A stretch of DNA of 64,000 nt from Sinorhizobium kostiense (lineage in GTDB: Bacteria > Pseudomonadota > Alphaproteobacteria > Rhizobiales > Rhizobiaceae): assembly GCF_017874595.1 (NCBI RefSeq), contig NZ_JAGILA010000008.1:62001-126000 (forward strand), in the 5' to 3' direction. A program made the translations under genes and the position numbers. Numbering within the stretch: position 1 is the first letter of the stretch; each line of letters begins with the position of its first letter. The notes beneath the pieces were generated by a model that did no database searches, was not told the origin of the DNA, and saw only the letters and a list, made by a program, of their open reading frames with translations. Shown in pieces: positions 55,233-64,000 of this stretch.

Positions 55233-57047
55233 ATGAAAAGATTTTCGATTGCCGCGCGGCTCTATGCGCTTGTGGCCGTTGCGCTCATCGCCATGGCGGC
55301 CGCTCTGGTGTTTGGCCTGTTCGAGGCCCACAAGCAGCTGGTGGCCGAGCGCAAGGCGATGCTTGCGGCGATGAACGATAACGCGATCGCCGTTTTCGAC
55401 TCCTACCATAAGCAGGAGGTGGCGGGGACCTTGTCGCGCGAGGAAGCGCAGAAGCGGGCACTCGATGCAATCAAGGCGATGCGCTACCAGGACAGCGGCT
55501 ATTTCTGGGTCAACGACATGCATCCGACGATGGTGATGCACCCGATCAAGCCCGAGCTGGACGGTAAGGACCTCTCCCAGAACAAGGACCCCAACGGCAA
55601 GTTCCTGTTCGTCGAATTCGTGAAGACGGTCCAGGCCCAGGGCAAGGGCTTCGTCGATTACCACTGGCCCAAGCCCGGCGCCGACGAACCGGTGCTGAAA
55701 TATTCGCATGTGGGCGGCTTCAAGCCCTGGGGCTGGTTGGTCGGCACCGGCGTCTATGCCGACGACCTTGCGGCAATGTTCCGTAGCGGAGCCATTGAGG
55801 TGGTCGCCCTTCTTGCCGCGGCCGGGCTGGTGACCGTCGCCGCGGCACTGGCAATCGTGCGCAGCGTCGTGCGTCCGGTCGACAAGCTGAAAAGCTCGAT
55901 GCGGGCGATTGCCGACGAGGACGTTTCTGCCGAAGTTCCGGAGACCGATCGCGGCGACGAGATCGGGCAGATGGCGAAGGTGCTGGTCGAACTGCGCGAC
56001 TCGGTGAAGGAGCGGCTCGAGCTGCGTTCGCGCGAAGCGGAGCAGCAGCACCGCCTGGACAGCGAGCGGCGCGGCAATGAGGAGCGCCAGCGCGCGACGG
56101 CGGCTTCCCAGGCGGATGCGATGGAGACGATCGGCGCGGCGCTGGAGCGGCTGGCGAGCGGCGATCTCACCGTGGATATTGAGCGTATCGCGCCGGAATA
56201 CGGCAAGCTGAAGAACGACTTCAACACCGCCGTCGCGGCGCTTCGTGACGTCGTCGGTTCCATCTCGCACTCGACCGAGATCGTCTACGGCAGCGCCGGC
56301 GACATTTCGGAAGCTGCGAACAACCTGGCGCGGCGCACGGAACAGCAGGCGGCGGCGCTGGAGGAAACCGCGGCAGCGCTCGACGAGATCACCTCGACCG
56401 TCCGGCACGCTTCCGACCGGGCGACTGAGGCCCGCGACATGGTGAACGAGACGAAGGCGAGTGCGGCGAAATCCGGCGGCATTGTCCGCAACGCGATCGA
56501 TGCGATGGGGCGGATCGAGAGCTCTTCCAACCGCATCAGCCAGATCATCGGCGTCATCGACGAGATCGCCTTCCAGACGAACCTGCTCGCCCTCAATGCC
56601 GGCGTCGAGGCGGCGCGGGCGGGCGAGGCGGGCCGCGGCTTTGCCGTCGTCGCCCAGGAAGTGCGCGAGCTCGCCCAACGTTCGGCCGGGGCGGCCAAGG
56701 AGATCAAGGAGCTGATCCGCGCCTCGGTCAATGAGGTCGGCGCAGGCGTGGAACTCGTCCGCTCGACCGGCGACGCGCTGACGGAGATCGAAACGCTGGT
56801 CAACCGGGTGAACGAGCAGGTTGCCTCGATTGCCACCGCCGCCCGGGAACAGGCAACCGGCCTGCAGGAGGTCAACACGGCCGTCAACAGCATGGACCAG
56901 ATGACCCAGCAGAACGCGGCGATGGTCGAGGAGACCACCGCGGCGAGCCAGATGCTGGCTCAGGAAAGCCGCGAGCTGAAGTCGTTGTTGCAACGCTTCC
57001 GCCTGCAGGAGCAGGCCGGCAAGGCCGTTTACGGACGGGCAGCCTGA
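55233..57047 (+). CDS. Methyl-accepting chemotaxis protein with a single Cache domain
   Basis: A 604-residue chemoreceptor. It has an N-terminal membrane helix (residues 9-31), a periplasmic sCache domain ([48 protein letters not shown]) and a second helix near 185-205. A HAMP region ([20 protein letters not shown]) follows. The signalling hairpin tip reads [36 protein letters not shown], with methylation helices either side. The ATG at 55233 follows ggagggga. The ligand is probably a small organic acid, from the Cache type, but this is inference. No CheR-docking pentapeptide is seen at the C-terminus. Confidence 0.94.
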   Translation: MKRFSIAARLYALVAVALIAMAAALVFGLFEAHKQLVAERKAMLAAMNDNAIAVFDSYHKQEVAGTLSREEAQKRALDAIKAMRYQDSGYFWVNDMHPTMVMHPIKPELDGKDLSQNKDPNGKFLFVEFVKTVQAQGKGFVDYHWPKPGADEPVLKYSHVGGFKPWGWLVGTGVYADDLAAMFRSGAIEVVALLAAAGLVTVAAALAIVRSVVRPVDKLKSSMRAIADEDVSAEVPETDRGDEIGQMAKVLVELRDSVKERLELRSREAEQQHRLDSERRGNEERQRATAASQADAMETIGAALERLASGDLTVDIERIAPEYGKLKNDFNTAVAALRDVVGSISHSTEIVYGSAGDISEAANNLARRTEQQAAALEETAAALDEITSTVRHASDRATEARDMVNETKASAAKSGGIVRNAIDAMGRIESSSNRISQIIGVIDEIAFQTNLLALNAGVEAARAGEAGRGFAVVAQEVRELAQRSAGAAKEIKELIRASVNEVGAGVELVRSTGDALTEIETLVNRVNEQVASIATAAREQATGLQEVNTAVNSMDQMTQQNAAMVEETTAASQMLAQESRELKSLLQRFRLQEQAGKAVYGRAA

Positions 57048-57226
57048 CCCAAGCGACGAATATTGGAAAGGCCCGCCTTCGAAAGAGGGTGGGCCTTGCC
57101 GCATGCCTACCACAGGTAGATGCCATCGCATAGGCTGATTCTCTCTGGTTGACGCGGCTCCCTTCCATGGGTGAGATGAAGCGAGGCTGCGCCGCCGGCC
57201 TCATTCGCTGTCAAAGGGAGGAATCG

Positions 57227-57766
57227 ATGTATTTTCGAAAAGTGGTTCAGTGGCGGCATGCCTTGTTGCCGGTGGCGCTTGGCTTCCTTTCGGCCTGCAC
57301 CGTAGTGGTCGACGAACCGCGCCCGGGGCCGATCGCGTCGCCGCAGGTCTGCACGATGGAATACGCGCCCGTCTGCGGCGAACGCGGTAATCGCCTGCGG
57401 ACCTTCCCCAATGCATGCCATGCCCGCGTCGACGGGTTTCGGGTGGTCCACCGCGGCGAGTGCCGTCCCGACTTTCGCCCGCCGCTGCAGGAGGCCTGCA
57501 CACGCGAGTTCGCGCCCGTCTGCGGCGAGCGTCGCGGACGCAGGCAGACCTTCGCGAACGCCTGCATGGCACGGTCGGAGGGCTTCAGGATCGTAGCGCG
57601 AGGCGAATGCCGGCGCGACGACGACCTGCCTTCGCCACCGCAATTCTGCACCCGGGAATTCGCTCCCGTGTGCGCCGAGCGCAGCGGCCGCCTGAGGACG
57701 TTCCCGAATGCCTGCGAAGCACGTGCGGATGGCTTCGATGTCGTCCATCGGGGAGAATGCCGCTAG
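57227..57766 (+). CDS. Lipoprotein with three Kazal-type domains
   Basis: A 179-residue lipoprotein: a signal peptide with the lipobox LSAC (Cys near residue 25) and then three tandem domains. Each has the form C-x5-APVC-(G/A)ER-x6-TF-x-NAC-x-AR-x2-GF-x5-GEC. This is a short bacterial Kazal-type module with four cysteines instead of the classical six. Kazal modules inhibit serine proteases. An outer-membrane or periplasmic inhibitor facing the plant host or competitors is a possibility. ATG 57227 follows an agggagg site. It stands alone after the chemoreceptor gene. Confidence 0.87.
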   Translation: MYFRKVVQWRHALLPVALGFLSACTVVVDEPRPGPIASPQVCTMEYAPVCGERGNRLRTFPNACHARVDGFRVVHRGECRPDFRPPLQEACTREFAPVCGERRGRRQTFANACMARSEGFRIVARGECRRDDDLPSPPQFCTREFAPVCAERSGRLRTFPNACEARADGFDVVHRGECR

Positions 57767-58042
57767 GCAGCGCCGCGCCCTGTCAGGCGAAAAGGCGTCT
57801 GAGGCATTGCATGTCTCCTTGCTTGAAGTCGGTTCGAGGAGACATGCAGCAGGACTTGTCCATGCGCGATGCCCGCGGATCGCTGGATGAAGCAGGTCTT
57901 CGGAAAGCCTTCATTTACCATGTTTTGATAGAGTTCTGCCGAAATCGTCTTTTTCGGCCGCGTGCCCGCCTGGTGACATAGCCGGTGGCCACTTTCGGTC
58001 GCGGGCGGGCGGCGTAGCTGTTGGACGAAGGCGGCAGTGAGT

Positions 58043-59272
58043 ATGGCGTATGTATCTCTTCTCCACCGGCCGTTGACGGCGCTTCTCCTCTCCGTATCGC
58101 TCGTCGCCTGCACCACCGACGTGCTTGCACCGTCGGCGCGGATCGATGGCGACACCGCGGTCGGCGCAATCCGACCCAGCCGGGCCGTTGCCAATCCGGA
58201 GCAGGAGGTGGCCTCCGCCTATCCGGCCGGGCAGCCTGTTGCGACATTCAGAGAGGCTGCCATGCCTGCCGGGCAGAGCGCAGAGGGGCCGCGCGGCCAG
58301 CCCATCGACAGCGCGCCCATGGCGAGCCGGGTCGCAACCGACGGAGCGATGGCCATTCCACCCGAAGGCGTGAACATGGACGCCATGCTCGGCGTCGAGC
58401 CGGTCGTCGGCCTCGCCGAGGAGCAAGCGGGGCAGATCGCCGAAGGCAATGCGACGCAGCCGGTGGTCGGCGGGATCGGCGAGGACAATGTGCACCAGCT
58501 CGGTGGTGCCGTGCAGGCTCCGGTCCCGCAGCAACCGGACCTCGGTTACGATCCCGACTTGCCGCCGCTTGCGCCCGGGCCGGTTCGGGCCGAACGGTCG
58601 AATGGGCCGCGTGCGCCCGAGCCGCAACGGTCTATGAGGCCGGCGGAAGAGCCGCAGCAGGTGGCCCTGCTGCCGCGCGCCCGCAATCCGCTGGCGGCGC
58701 CGGAATATACCGGACGGATGCCAGCTTCGGAAATTGCCTGCCGCCAGCAACTGAAAAGCCTCGGCGTCATCTACCGCGACCTGCCGCGCATTCATGACGG
58801 GCCGTCCTGCGGCATCGATTATCCGATCGAGCTCCATGGCCTTTCCGGCAATATCGGCGTGAAGCCGGCGGTGAAACTCAATTGCCAGGTCACCGCAGCC
58901 TTTGCCAAATGGGTGAAGTACGAGCTCGCGCCGTCGTCCCGCTACCGCTACTGGTCGGGGGTCAAGACCATCAGGCCGCTCGGCGGCTATTCCTGCCGTA
59001 CGATGAACTCGCGCCGCGGCAATCCGATGTCGGAGCATGCACGCGGCAACGCCATCGACGTCGGCAAGTTCGTGCTGAAAAACGGCAAGCAGATCGACGT
59101 GCGCAGGAAAGGCTTCTTCGCCTTCCGCGAACGCGGGCTGCTGAAGGCCGTGCGCGCCGACAGCTGCAAATATTTCAACACGGTGCTCGGCCCGGGCAGC
59201 GATCCGTTCCACAAGGATCACTTTCATTTCGACTTGAGGACGCGAAAGTCCGGCTACCGGCATTGCGATTAG
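58043..59272 (+). CDS. Extensin-like domain lipoprotein
   Basis: A 409-residue protein with a lipoprotein signal (SVSLVACTT, lipobox Cys near residue 23). A low-complexity linker of about 200 residues is rich in Pro, Ala and Glu. The C-terminal part is an extensin-like domain of about 170 residues (CRQQLKSLGVIYRDLPRI to SGYRHCD). The domain has SEHARGNAIDVG and HKDHFHFD, an H...D and H.H arrangement like the zinc sites of M15/LAS-type peptidoglycan peptidases. A cell-wall-acting role in the envelope is likely (inference). GTG 58037 is an alternative start. Confidence 0.88.
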   Translation: MAYVSLLHRPLTALLLSVSLVACTTDVLAPSARIDGDTAVGAIRPSRAVANPEQEVASAYPAGQPVATFREAAMPAGQSAEGPRGQPIDSAPMASRVATDGAMAIPPEGVNMDAMLGVEPVVGLAEEQAGQIAEGNATQPVVGGIGEDNVHQLGGAVQAPVPQQPDLGYDPDLPPLAPGPVRAERSNGPRAPEPQRSMRPAEEPQQVALLPRARNPLAAPEYTGRMPASEIACRQQLKSLGVIYRDLPRIHDGPSCGIDYPIELHGLSGNIGVKPAVKLNCQVTAAFAKWVKYELAPSSRYRYWSGVKTIRPLGGYSCRTMNSRRGNPMSEHARGNAIDVGKFVLKNGKQIDVRRKGFFAFRERGLLKAVRADSCKYFNTVLGPGSDPFHKDHFHFDLRTRKSGYRHCD

Positions 59273-59461
59273 CGCCCTGGCGGAGAAAAGCGCCGTCGCC
59301 ATAGTGCCGGAGCAGGGGAAGAAGCTCAGCTTGCGTCGCGAGAGCGGATCGCTCCGGCAACAGGAAGGCGATTGAAAAGCATCACCGTTTCATGAGAGTG
59401 GTGGGCCTTCGTCCACATCCGGCAATGTCCATTGCCGAAGTCAGCACATTCGGGTTTTTCC

Positions 59462-60283
59462 ATGCCGCCGATCTCGGAACTCATGATGTTCGCGCTGGCG
59501 CTGGCCGCGGCCGGGGTCGTTGCCGGCGTCCTTGCCGGTCTCTTCGGCATTGGCGGCGGCGCCATCCTGGTGCCGGTCTTCTATCAGGTCTTCGGCCTTC
59601 TCGGCATTGACGATGCGGTCAGGATGCATCTTTCCGTCGGCACGTCGCTTGCGATCATCGTTCCAACGTCGGTGCGCTCTTTCCTGTCGCACTACAGGCG
59701 GGGTGTCTCGGACACGGATCTCCTGCGCAACTGGCTCCTCGCCGTGCCGCTCGGCGCGATTCTCGCCTCGGTGATCGCAGCCTATGTCGGCAGCGAGGCG
59801 CTGCGGCTAATCTTCGCGGTGATCGCCCTCGCCATCGCATTCCGGATGATCTTCAACCGGGCAAGCTGGCGCATCGGCTCGGATCTCCCGAAGAATCCGA
59901 TCAAATGGCTGGTGGGCGTGGCGATCGGCGTTCTCTCCGGCCTCATGGGCGTCGGCGGCGGGGTGCTGAACAACACCTTCATGACCTTGTACAACCGCCC
60001 GATCCATCAGGCGGTGGCGACATCGGCGGGCGTCGGCGTGCTGATCTCGATTCCCGGCCTGTTCGGCTATGTCTGGGCCGGTTGGGGCGAGGCCGGGCTG
60101 CCGCCGCTATCGACCGGCTTCATCAATTGGATAGCCGTGGCGCTGATCATCCCGATCACGCTGCTGGTCGCGCCGGTCGGTGTCGCACTCGCCCATGCGT
60201 TGGACCGGCGCCAGCTCGAGGCGGGCTTCGGCATCTTCATGACGCTGATTGCCCTGCGGTTCTTCTATAGCCTGTACGGGTAG
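59462..60283 (+). CDS. TauE/SafE family sulfite/anion exporter
   Basis: A 273-residue integral membrane protein with about eight helices and the duplicated glycine-rich motifs of the family: LAGLFGIGGGAILVPVFYQVFG near the N-terminus and LSGLMGVGGGVLNNTFMTLYN near the middle. It likely exports sulfite or sulfonate-derived anions or another small anion. ATG 59462 is preferred over upstream TTG 59432. It lies immediately before the bigR sulfide operon on the same strand, with a 317-base gap containing the operator. Confidence 0.9.
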   Translation: MPPISELMMFALALAAAGVVAGVLAGLFGIGGGAILVPVFYQVFGLLGIDDAVRMHLSVGTSLAIIVPTSVRSFLSHYRRGVSDTDLLRNWLLAVPLGAILASVIAAYVGSEALRLIFAVIALAIAFRMIFNRASWRIGSDLPKNPIKWLVGVAIGVLSGLMGVGGGVLNNTFMTLYNRPIHQAVATSAGVGVLISIPGLFGYVWAGWGEAGLPPLSTGFINWIAVALIIPITLLVAPVGVALAHALDRRQLEAGFGIFMTLIALRFFYSLYG

Positions 60284-60600
60284 GAGGACATTCGCGGTCC
60301 TCCGAATGCGTTTCAGTGGGATCTCAGCGCCACTTCATTTCGCCCTCGCAACCTTGACGAGATGGCCGGGAACGACCACGGACGGTTTGCGCGCGCTGAT
60401 CCTTCGCCTGCGTGTCGGCGGTCCATTTGCGGACCGTTCTCCTTGAGCTGCGGTCCCGTCGGGGCTGTGCGATAATCCAGTTCTTTTCCATGCGCTTCAA
60501 CACGCGGCGGTCAAAACGCCGCATCTGCACAACGAACTTGTTCAATCAATCAATATACATTATATTTAATTGTATATTGATAACACTCACGGAGGCACCA
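60284..60600. other. Control region of the blh-bigR operon
   Basis: A 317-base gap. The last 70 bases are very AT-rich and carry the BigR-type operator (60551-60579). A ggaggcacc ribosome site precedes blh. The earlier part has no recognised feature. Confidence 0.6.
60551..60579. promoter_or_regulatory. bigR: BigR operator
   Basis: Perfect 9-base inverted repeat, CAATATACA and TGTATATTG, around an 11-base AT-only spacer, 21 bases upstream of blh. AT-rich inverted repeats of this form are the binding sites of BigR in Agrobacterium and Xylella. Confidence 0.9.
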
Positions 60601-61491
60601 ATGCCTGCAGCAGCACCTGCCAGACCGGATGTCAAAGGCTTTTACGAGGAGCGTACGTGCAGCATTCAATACGTCGTTTCAGATCCGGTGACCAAGCGTT
60701 GCGCCATCATCGATCCGGTGCTCGACTTCGACGAGAAGTCGGGCGCGACGGCAACGGTCCAGGCGGATCGAATCCTTGCCTACGTGGCGGAGAAAGGGCT
60801 GGCGGTCGAATGGATCCTCGACACCCATCCGCACGCCGACCACTTCTCTGCGGCCGCCTATCTGAAGGAGAAAACCGGGGCGCCGACCGGGATCGGATCC
60901 GAAGTGGTGCGTGTCCAGAAGCTTTGGAAGGGCATCTATAACTGGCCCGAACTCGAAACCGACGGTTCGCAATGGGACCATCTCTTCACGGATGGCGAGC
61001 GGTTTTCCGTCGGGTCGATCGCCGGGCACGTCATCTATTCGCCGGGCCACACGCTCGCCTCCGTCACCTATGTCGTCGGCGATGCGGCCTTCGTGCATGA
61101 TACGATCTTCATGCCGGACAGTGGCACTGCGCGTGCGGATTTTCCCGGCGGCGATGCGCGGCAATTGTGGCGGTCGATCAGCAAGATCCTGGTCCTGCCG
61201 GACGAGACCCGCCTTTTCACCGGCCATGATTACCAGCCGAACGACCGCGAGCCGCGCTGGGAAAGCACGGTCGGCGAGGAGAAGCGCTGCAATCCGCATC
61301 TTGCCGGCGTGACCGAGGACGAATTCGTCCGCCTGCGGGAGGCCCGCGACAAAACGCTGCCGATGCCGAAACTGATCCTGCACGCGCTGCAGGTCAATAT
61401 TCGCGGCGGCCGCCTGCCGGAGCCTGAGGCAAACGGCGCCCGATACCTGAAATTCCCGCTCAACGCGCTCCAGGGAGCGGCGTGGAGCTGA
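60601..61491 (+). CDS. blh: Beta-lactamase-fold persulfide dioxygenase (Blh)
   Basis: A 296-residue metallo-beta-lactamase-fold protein of the ETHE1/Blh group. The metal motif HPHADHFSAAAYL (HxHxDH) is near residue 80, further ligand histidines are in YSPGHTLAS and FTGHDYQPN, and the GSQWDHLF segment follows the family. It oxidises glutathione persulfide to sulfite and is the partner of BigR in sulfide detoxification. It starts right behind the AT-rich operator. The bigR gene follows 11 bases downstream. Confidence 0.93.
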   Translation: MPAAAPARPDVKGFYEERTCSIQYVVSDPVTKRCAIIDPVLDFDEKSGATATVQADRILAYVAEKGLAVEWILDTHPHADHFSAAAYLKEKTGAPTGIGSEVVRVQKLWKGIYNWPELETDGSQWDHLFTDGERFSVGSIAGHVIYSPGHTLASVTYVVGDAAFVHDTIFMPDSGTARADFPGGDARQLWRSISKILVLPDETRLFTGHDYQPNDREPRWESTVGEEKRCNPHLAGVTEDEFVRLREARDKTLPMPKLILHALQVNIRGGRLPEPEANGARYLKFPLNALQGAAWS

Positions 61492-61502
61492 AAGGAGCAA
61501 TC

Positions 61503-61832
61503 ATGGAAACTCTGACGCGAATTGCAGATGTCGGTCCGGACATGGGCGAACGGGCGGCGGAGGCGGCGGCTCTCCTGAAGACCCTCGCCAACCACAATCG
61601 GCTGATGATCGTCTGCACGCTGGTCGAGGGCGAACAGTCGGTCGGCCAGTTGGAAGAGCTGCTCGGCATCCACCAGCCGACACTGTCGCAACAACTGACG
61701 GTGCTGCGGGAGGCGGGAATCATTGCCGCCCGGCGCGACGCCAAGCACGTCTTCTATCGGCTGGCCGAAGACAAGGCCGCGCGGCTGGTGACGGCGCTGT
61801 ACGAGATCTTCTGCGGCGAGGGGGCAAAGTGA
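61503..61832 (+). CDS. bigR: ArsR-family sulfide-responsive repressor BigR
   Basis: A 109-residue winged-helix repressor. The recognition helix region is HQPTLSQQLTVLREAGIIAARRDAKHVFYRL. It has just two cysteines, C38 (MIVC) and C104 (IFCG), matching the thiol pair that forms a disulfide or persulfide bridge in BigR/SqrR. In the reduced form it represses blh and itself through the operator at 60551; persulfides release it. ATG 61503 has an aaggag site, so the longer GTG-started form is not needed. The stop overlaps the next gene. Confidence 0.95.
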   Translation: METLTRIADVGPDMGERAAEAAALLKTLANHNRLMIVCTLVEGEQSVGQLEELLGIHQPTLSQQLTVLREAGIIAARRDAKHVFYRLAEDKAARLVTALYEIFCGEGAK

Positions 61833-62239
61833 TGGCCGACTATGTCAGCGCCCTTCTTGGCGGCATGCTCATCGGACTGTCGGCGGTCATCCTCATGCTG
61901 GCGAATGGCCGGGTGGCTGGCGTCAGCGGCATCGCAGGACGCCTGTTGCACGGCGTCCAGACGGCGACCGGAACGGCCTTTGTCGTCGGATTGATGTCGG
62001 GTCCGGTGTTCTTCCGTCTGTTTTTCGGAGAATGGCCGGCAATCCTGCTGTCGGCGGACTGGCCGCTCATCATCGCGGGTGGGCTGCTGGTCGGCTACGG
62101 GTCGCGCATGGGTTCGGGCTGCACCAGCGGCCACGGCGTGGTCGGGCTTGCACGGCTCTCGCGCCGCTCGCTCGCGGCAGTGGGCACTTTCATGGGTACC
62201 GCTGTCGCAACTGTGTATCTGATGGGATTCTTCCAATGA
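61832..62239 (+). CDS. YeeE/YedE family sulfur-transport half protein 1
   Basis: A 135-residue membrane protein with four hydrophobic segments. The motif GSRMGSGCTSGHGVVGLARLSRRS carries the conserved Cys and Gly residues of YeeE/YedE (PmpA-like) proteins. Together with the next protein it should form the two halves of a transporter of thiosulfate or related sulfur. The start overlaps the bigR stop (TGATG), so it belongs to the bigR operon. Confidence 0.92.
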   Translation: MADYVSALLGGMLIGLSAVILMLANGRVAGVSGIAGRLLHGVQTATGTAFVVGLMSGPVFFRLFFGEWPAILLSADWPLIIAGGLLVGYGSRMGSGCTSGHGVVGLARLSRRSLAAVGTFMGTAVATVYLMGFFQ

Positions 62240-62682
62240 ACCGCATTGCAGCCTATCGCGTCGTGGCCGCCTTGCTCTCGGGCGCCATCTTCGGCTTCGG
62301 CCTTGCGCTTTCGGGCATGCTGAATCCAGCGCGTGTCCGTGGCTTTCTCGACATAGCCCGCGACTGGGACCCGACCCTCGCTTTCGTGCTCGCGGGCGCC
62401 GTCCTGGTCTCGGCGGCCGGCATGGCGCTCGTGCGTCGCATGGCGAAGCCGCTTCTCGACAGCCGGTTTCATCTACCGGAGACAGTGGTGATCGACCGGC
62501 GGCTGATCGCCGGCTCGGCGATGTTCGGCGTCGGCTGGGGCATGGTCGGGCTCTGCCCGGGCCCGGCACTGGCGTTGCTGTCGCTGGGCCTGCCCGCGGT
62601 CGTTCTCTTCGTCGCGGCGATGTTTGCCGGGATGGCCGCGCATGATCGCCTGCAGGGAGCGCGGCTATGGAATCGGGCATGA
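62236..62682 (+). CDS. YeeE/YedE family sulfur-transport half protein 2
   Basis: A 148-residue membrane protein, the PmpB-like partner of the previous gene, with four helices and the motif GVGWGMVGLCPGPALALLSLG. Its ATG overlaps the previous stop (ATGA). LSGMLNPARVRGFLDIARDWDPTLAFVLAGA is typical of the family N-terminal half. The two halves are fused in some organisms. Confidence 0.92.
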   Translation: MNRIAAYRVVAALLSGAIFGFGLALSGMLNPARVRGFLDIARDWDPTLAFVLAGAVLVSAAGMALVRRMAKPLLDSRFHLPETVVIDRRLIAGSAMFGVGWGMVGLCPGPALALLSLGLPAVVLFVAAMFAGMAAHDRLQGARLWNRA

Positions 62683-63464
62683 TACCGGCGATTGCCTCCG
62701 GTGGCGTTGTCGGCTTATCGCTGGGTCTGCTTGGGGGCGGCGGTTCCATTCTTGCCGTGCCGCTCTTGCTCTATGTCGTCGGCGTCGGCGGAACGCATGT
62801 GGCGATCGGCACGAGCGCTCTTGCCGTTTCGGCGAGCGCGCTCGTGAATTTCGCCGGTCACGCGCGAGCCGGGCATGTGTGGTGGCGCTGCGCAATCGTT
62901 TTTGCCCTCATCGGCACATTGGGCGCGCTTGTCGCGTCCTCCGTGGCCAAGCTGGTGGATGGCGAGAAGCTGCTCTTCCTCTTCGGCCTCGTCATGGTCG
63001 CTGTCGGTTTGGCCATGCTGTGGCCACGGCGTGCGGCCGAGGTCGAGCCGCGTCCGGTCGATGCGCGCATGTGCGGGGTGACGGCAGCGGTGGCGCTGGC
63101 GACCGGAGCGCTCTCCGGCTTCTTCGGCATTGGCGGCGGCTTCCTGATCGTGCCGGGGATTATTGTTGCGACCGGTATGCCGATGATAAATGCGATCGGC
63201 TCGTCGCTGCTTGCGATCAGCTCCTTCGGACTGGCGACGGCGCTAAACTACGCCGCGTCCGGCTTCGTGGATTGGACGGTAGCCGTGGAATTCATCGGCG
63301 GCGGCATTCTCGGCGGTGCCGCCGGCATCGTGGCGTCGCGGCGGCTGTCGGCCCGAAAGGGCGTTCTCAACCGGCTGTTCGCAGTGCTGGTATTGTGCGT
63401 TGCCGGTTACATTCTCCTGAAGGGCATGGCCGTGCCTGATGCGTTGACGGAGCGTCACCGCTAA
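62667..63464 (+). CDS. TauE/SafE family sulfite exporter, bigR operon
   Basis: A 265-residue membrane protein with eight helices and the duplicated motifs LGLLGGGGSILAVPLLLYVVGV and LSGFFGIGGGFLIVPGIIV. It shares fold but little sequence with the TauE/SafE protein at 59462. The ATG lies 16 bases inside the preceding gene. In this operon it should export the sulfite made by the persulfide dioxygenase, which completes the detoxification route. A hydrophobic final helix ends at GYILLKGMAV. Confidence 0.93.
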   Translation: MESGMIPAIASGGVVGLSLGLLGGGGSILAVPLLLYVVGVGGTHVAIGTSALAVSASALVNFAGHARAGHVWWRCAIVFALIGTLGALVASSVAKLVDGEKLLFLFGLVMVAVGLAMLWPRRAAEVEPRPVDARMCGVTAAVALATGALSGFFGIGGGFLIVPGIIVATGMPMINAIGSSLLAISSFGLATALNYAASGFVDWTVAVEFIGGGILGGAAGIVASRRLSARKGVLNRLFAVLVLCVAGYILLKGMAVPDALTERHR

Positions 63465-63551
63465 ATTTGCCCGCCATGGGCTGAAAATCTCGGTGAATCG
63501 GCCCATATAGAGCGGCAATCCTACCGACATTCCATTTTCCGGATCCGTTTC

Positions 63552-64000
63552 ATGGCGCCCATTGTTTCCGTTTCGAATCTTTCGAAGACCTATGCCTCGG
63601 GTTTCGAGGCGCTGAAGGGCGTCAGCCTCGACATCGAAGAGGGCGAAATTCTCGCCCTGCTGGGGCCGAACGGCGCCGGCAAGACGACGTTGATCTCGAT
63701 CATCTGCGGCATCGTGAATCCGAGCGGCGGCGAAGTCACCGTCAATGGCTATGACGTCGTTCGCGAATTCCGCGAAACACGCGCGATGATCGGTCTCGTA
63801 CCGCAGGAACTGACGACGGATGCCTTCGAGACCGTGTGGAACACCGTATCATTTTCGCGCGGGCTGCATGGCAGGAAGCCGGATCCGACCCATATCGAAA
63901 AAGTGCTGAAGGATCTCTCGCTCTGGGACAAGAAGGACAACGTGCTGCGCGAGCTTTCGGGCGGTATGAAGCGGCGCGTCCTGATCGCCAAGGCGCTGTC
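63552..64000 (+). CDS. ABC transporter ATPase, N-terminal part (cut by window end)
   Basis: The first 149 codons of an ABC ATPase. Walker A is [16 protein letters not shown] near residue 38, the Q-loop [20 protein letters not shown] near 90, and the signature [15 protein letters not shown] at the very end. The layout, with a short N-terminus and the [11 protein letters not shown] stretch, resembles YadG-type exporter ATPases. The Walker B part and the partner permease lie beyond 64000. The start ATG 63552 follows a weak ribosome site. Confidence 0.9.
   Translation, partial: MAPIVSVSNLSKTYASGFEALKGVSLDIEEGEILALLGPNGAGKTTLISIICGIVNPSGGEVTVNGYDVVREFRETRAMIGLVPQELTTDAFETVWNTVSFSRGLHGRKPDPTHIEKVLKDLSLWDKKDNVLRELSGGMKRRVLIAKAL

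Overview
The window is a GC-rich chromosomal segment of an alphaproteobacterium of the Rhizobiaceae, most like Sinorhizobium/Ensifer. This placement rests on gene content: an aerobic-type cob operon, the acpXL-lpxXL cluster for the very-long-chain fatty acid of rhizobial lipid A, dense sugar-ABC and TRAP uptake genes, a DUF982 gene, and intergenic palindromes of the RIME/BIME kind. No phage, plasmid, CRISPR or insertion sequence was seen. All names come from reading the sequence; no database was searched.

Layout. 0.1-2.2 kb: two PLP enzymes acting on hydroxy-amino acids. 2.8-7.5 kb: cobE-cobA-cobB-cobC-cobD, tightly coupled by ATGA overlaps. 7.6-8.1 kb: a 94-residue GIY-YIG nuclease gene between two identical inverted 29-bp palindromes. 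8.2 kb: a glycerophosphodiesterase. 9.0-14.5 kb: acpXL-fabZXL-fabF2XL-fabF1XL-adh2XL-lpxXL, which builds and attaches the 27-hydroxyoctacosanoate-type acyl chain of lipid A. 14.8-18.6 kb: a PAS protein, a 28-residue membrane peptide, VOC and SRPBCC proteins, a DsbA-like protein and a frameshifted Mn-catalase. 19-20.4 kb: gnd.

20.9-32.8 kb is a catabolic island: a divergent LacI-type repressor, a complete sugar ABC transporter, a GH2 beta-mannosidase-type enzyme, a xylose-isomerase-like sugar isomerase, a Gfo/Idh dehydrogenase and an aldo/keto reductase, all in one direction. 33.1-36.8 kb carries a split TRAP transporter (dctP convergent with dctQM), and 37.2-38.8 kb a GH43 glycosidase. 38.9-42.2 kb is the zinc system znuA<>znuC-znuB-zur, with two clear 15-bp inverted repeats between the divergent genes as Zur sites.

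42.3-50.6 kb is a looser region: gamma-carbonic anhydrase-like and FAH-family proteins, small orphan genes, dusA, a cold-shock protein, a J-domain protein and two paralogous secreted glycine-rich proteins. 50.9-54.0 kb is uvrB, with an unusually long, repeat-invaded tail. 54.2-59.3 kb has a DUF486 protein, a thioesterase, a chemoreceptor, a three-Kazal lipoprotein and an extensin-like lipoprotein. 59.5-63.5 kb is a sulfur/sulfide region: a TauE/SafE protein, then the bigR operon (blh, bigR, two YeeE/YedE half-transporters, a second TauE/SafE) behind a perfect AT-rich operator. The window ends inside an ABC ATPase gene.

The most notable structural theme is palindromic repeats. At least three families recur between genes, and some run in frame through coding sequence, in the 3' end of cobE and twice in the uvrB tail. 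The GIY-YIG gene bracketed by inverted palindromes looks like a candidate non-autonomous or self-linked repeat element. Other leads are a ketoacyl synthase lacking its nucleophilic cysteine next to an intact partner, and the paired glycine-rich secreted proteins with hexanucleotide repeat tracts.
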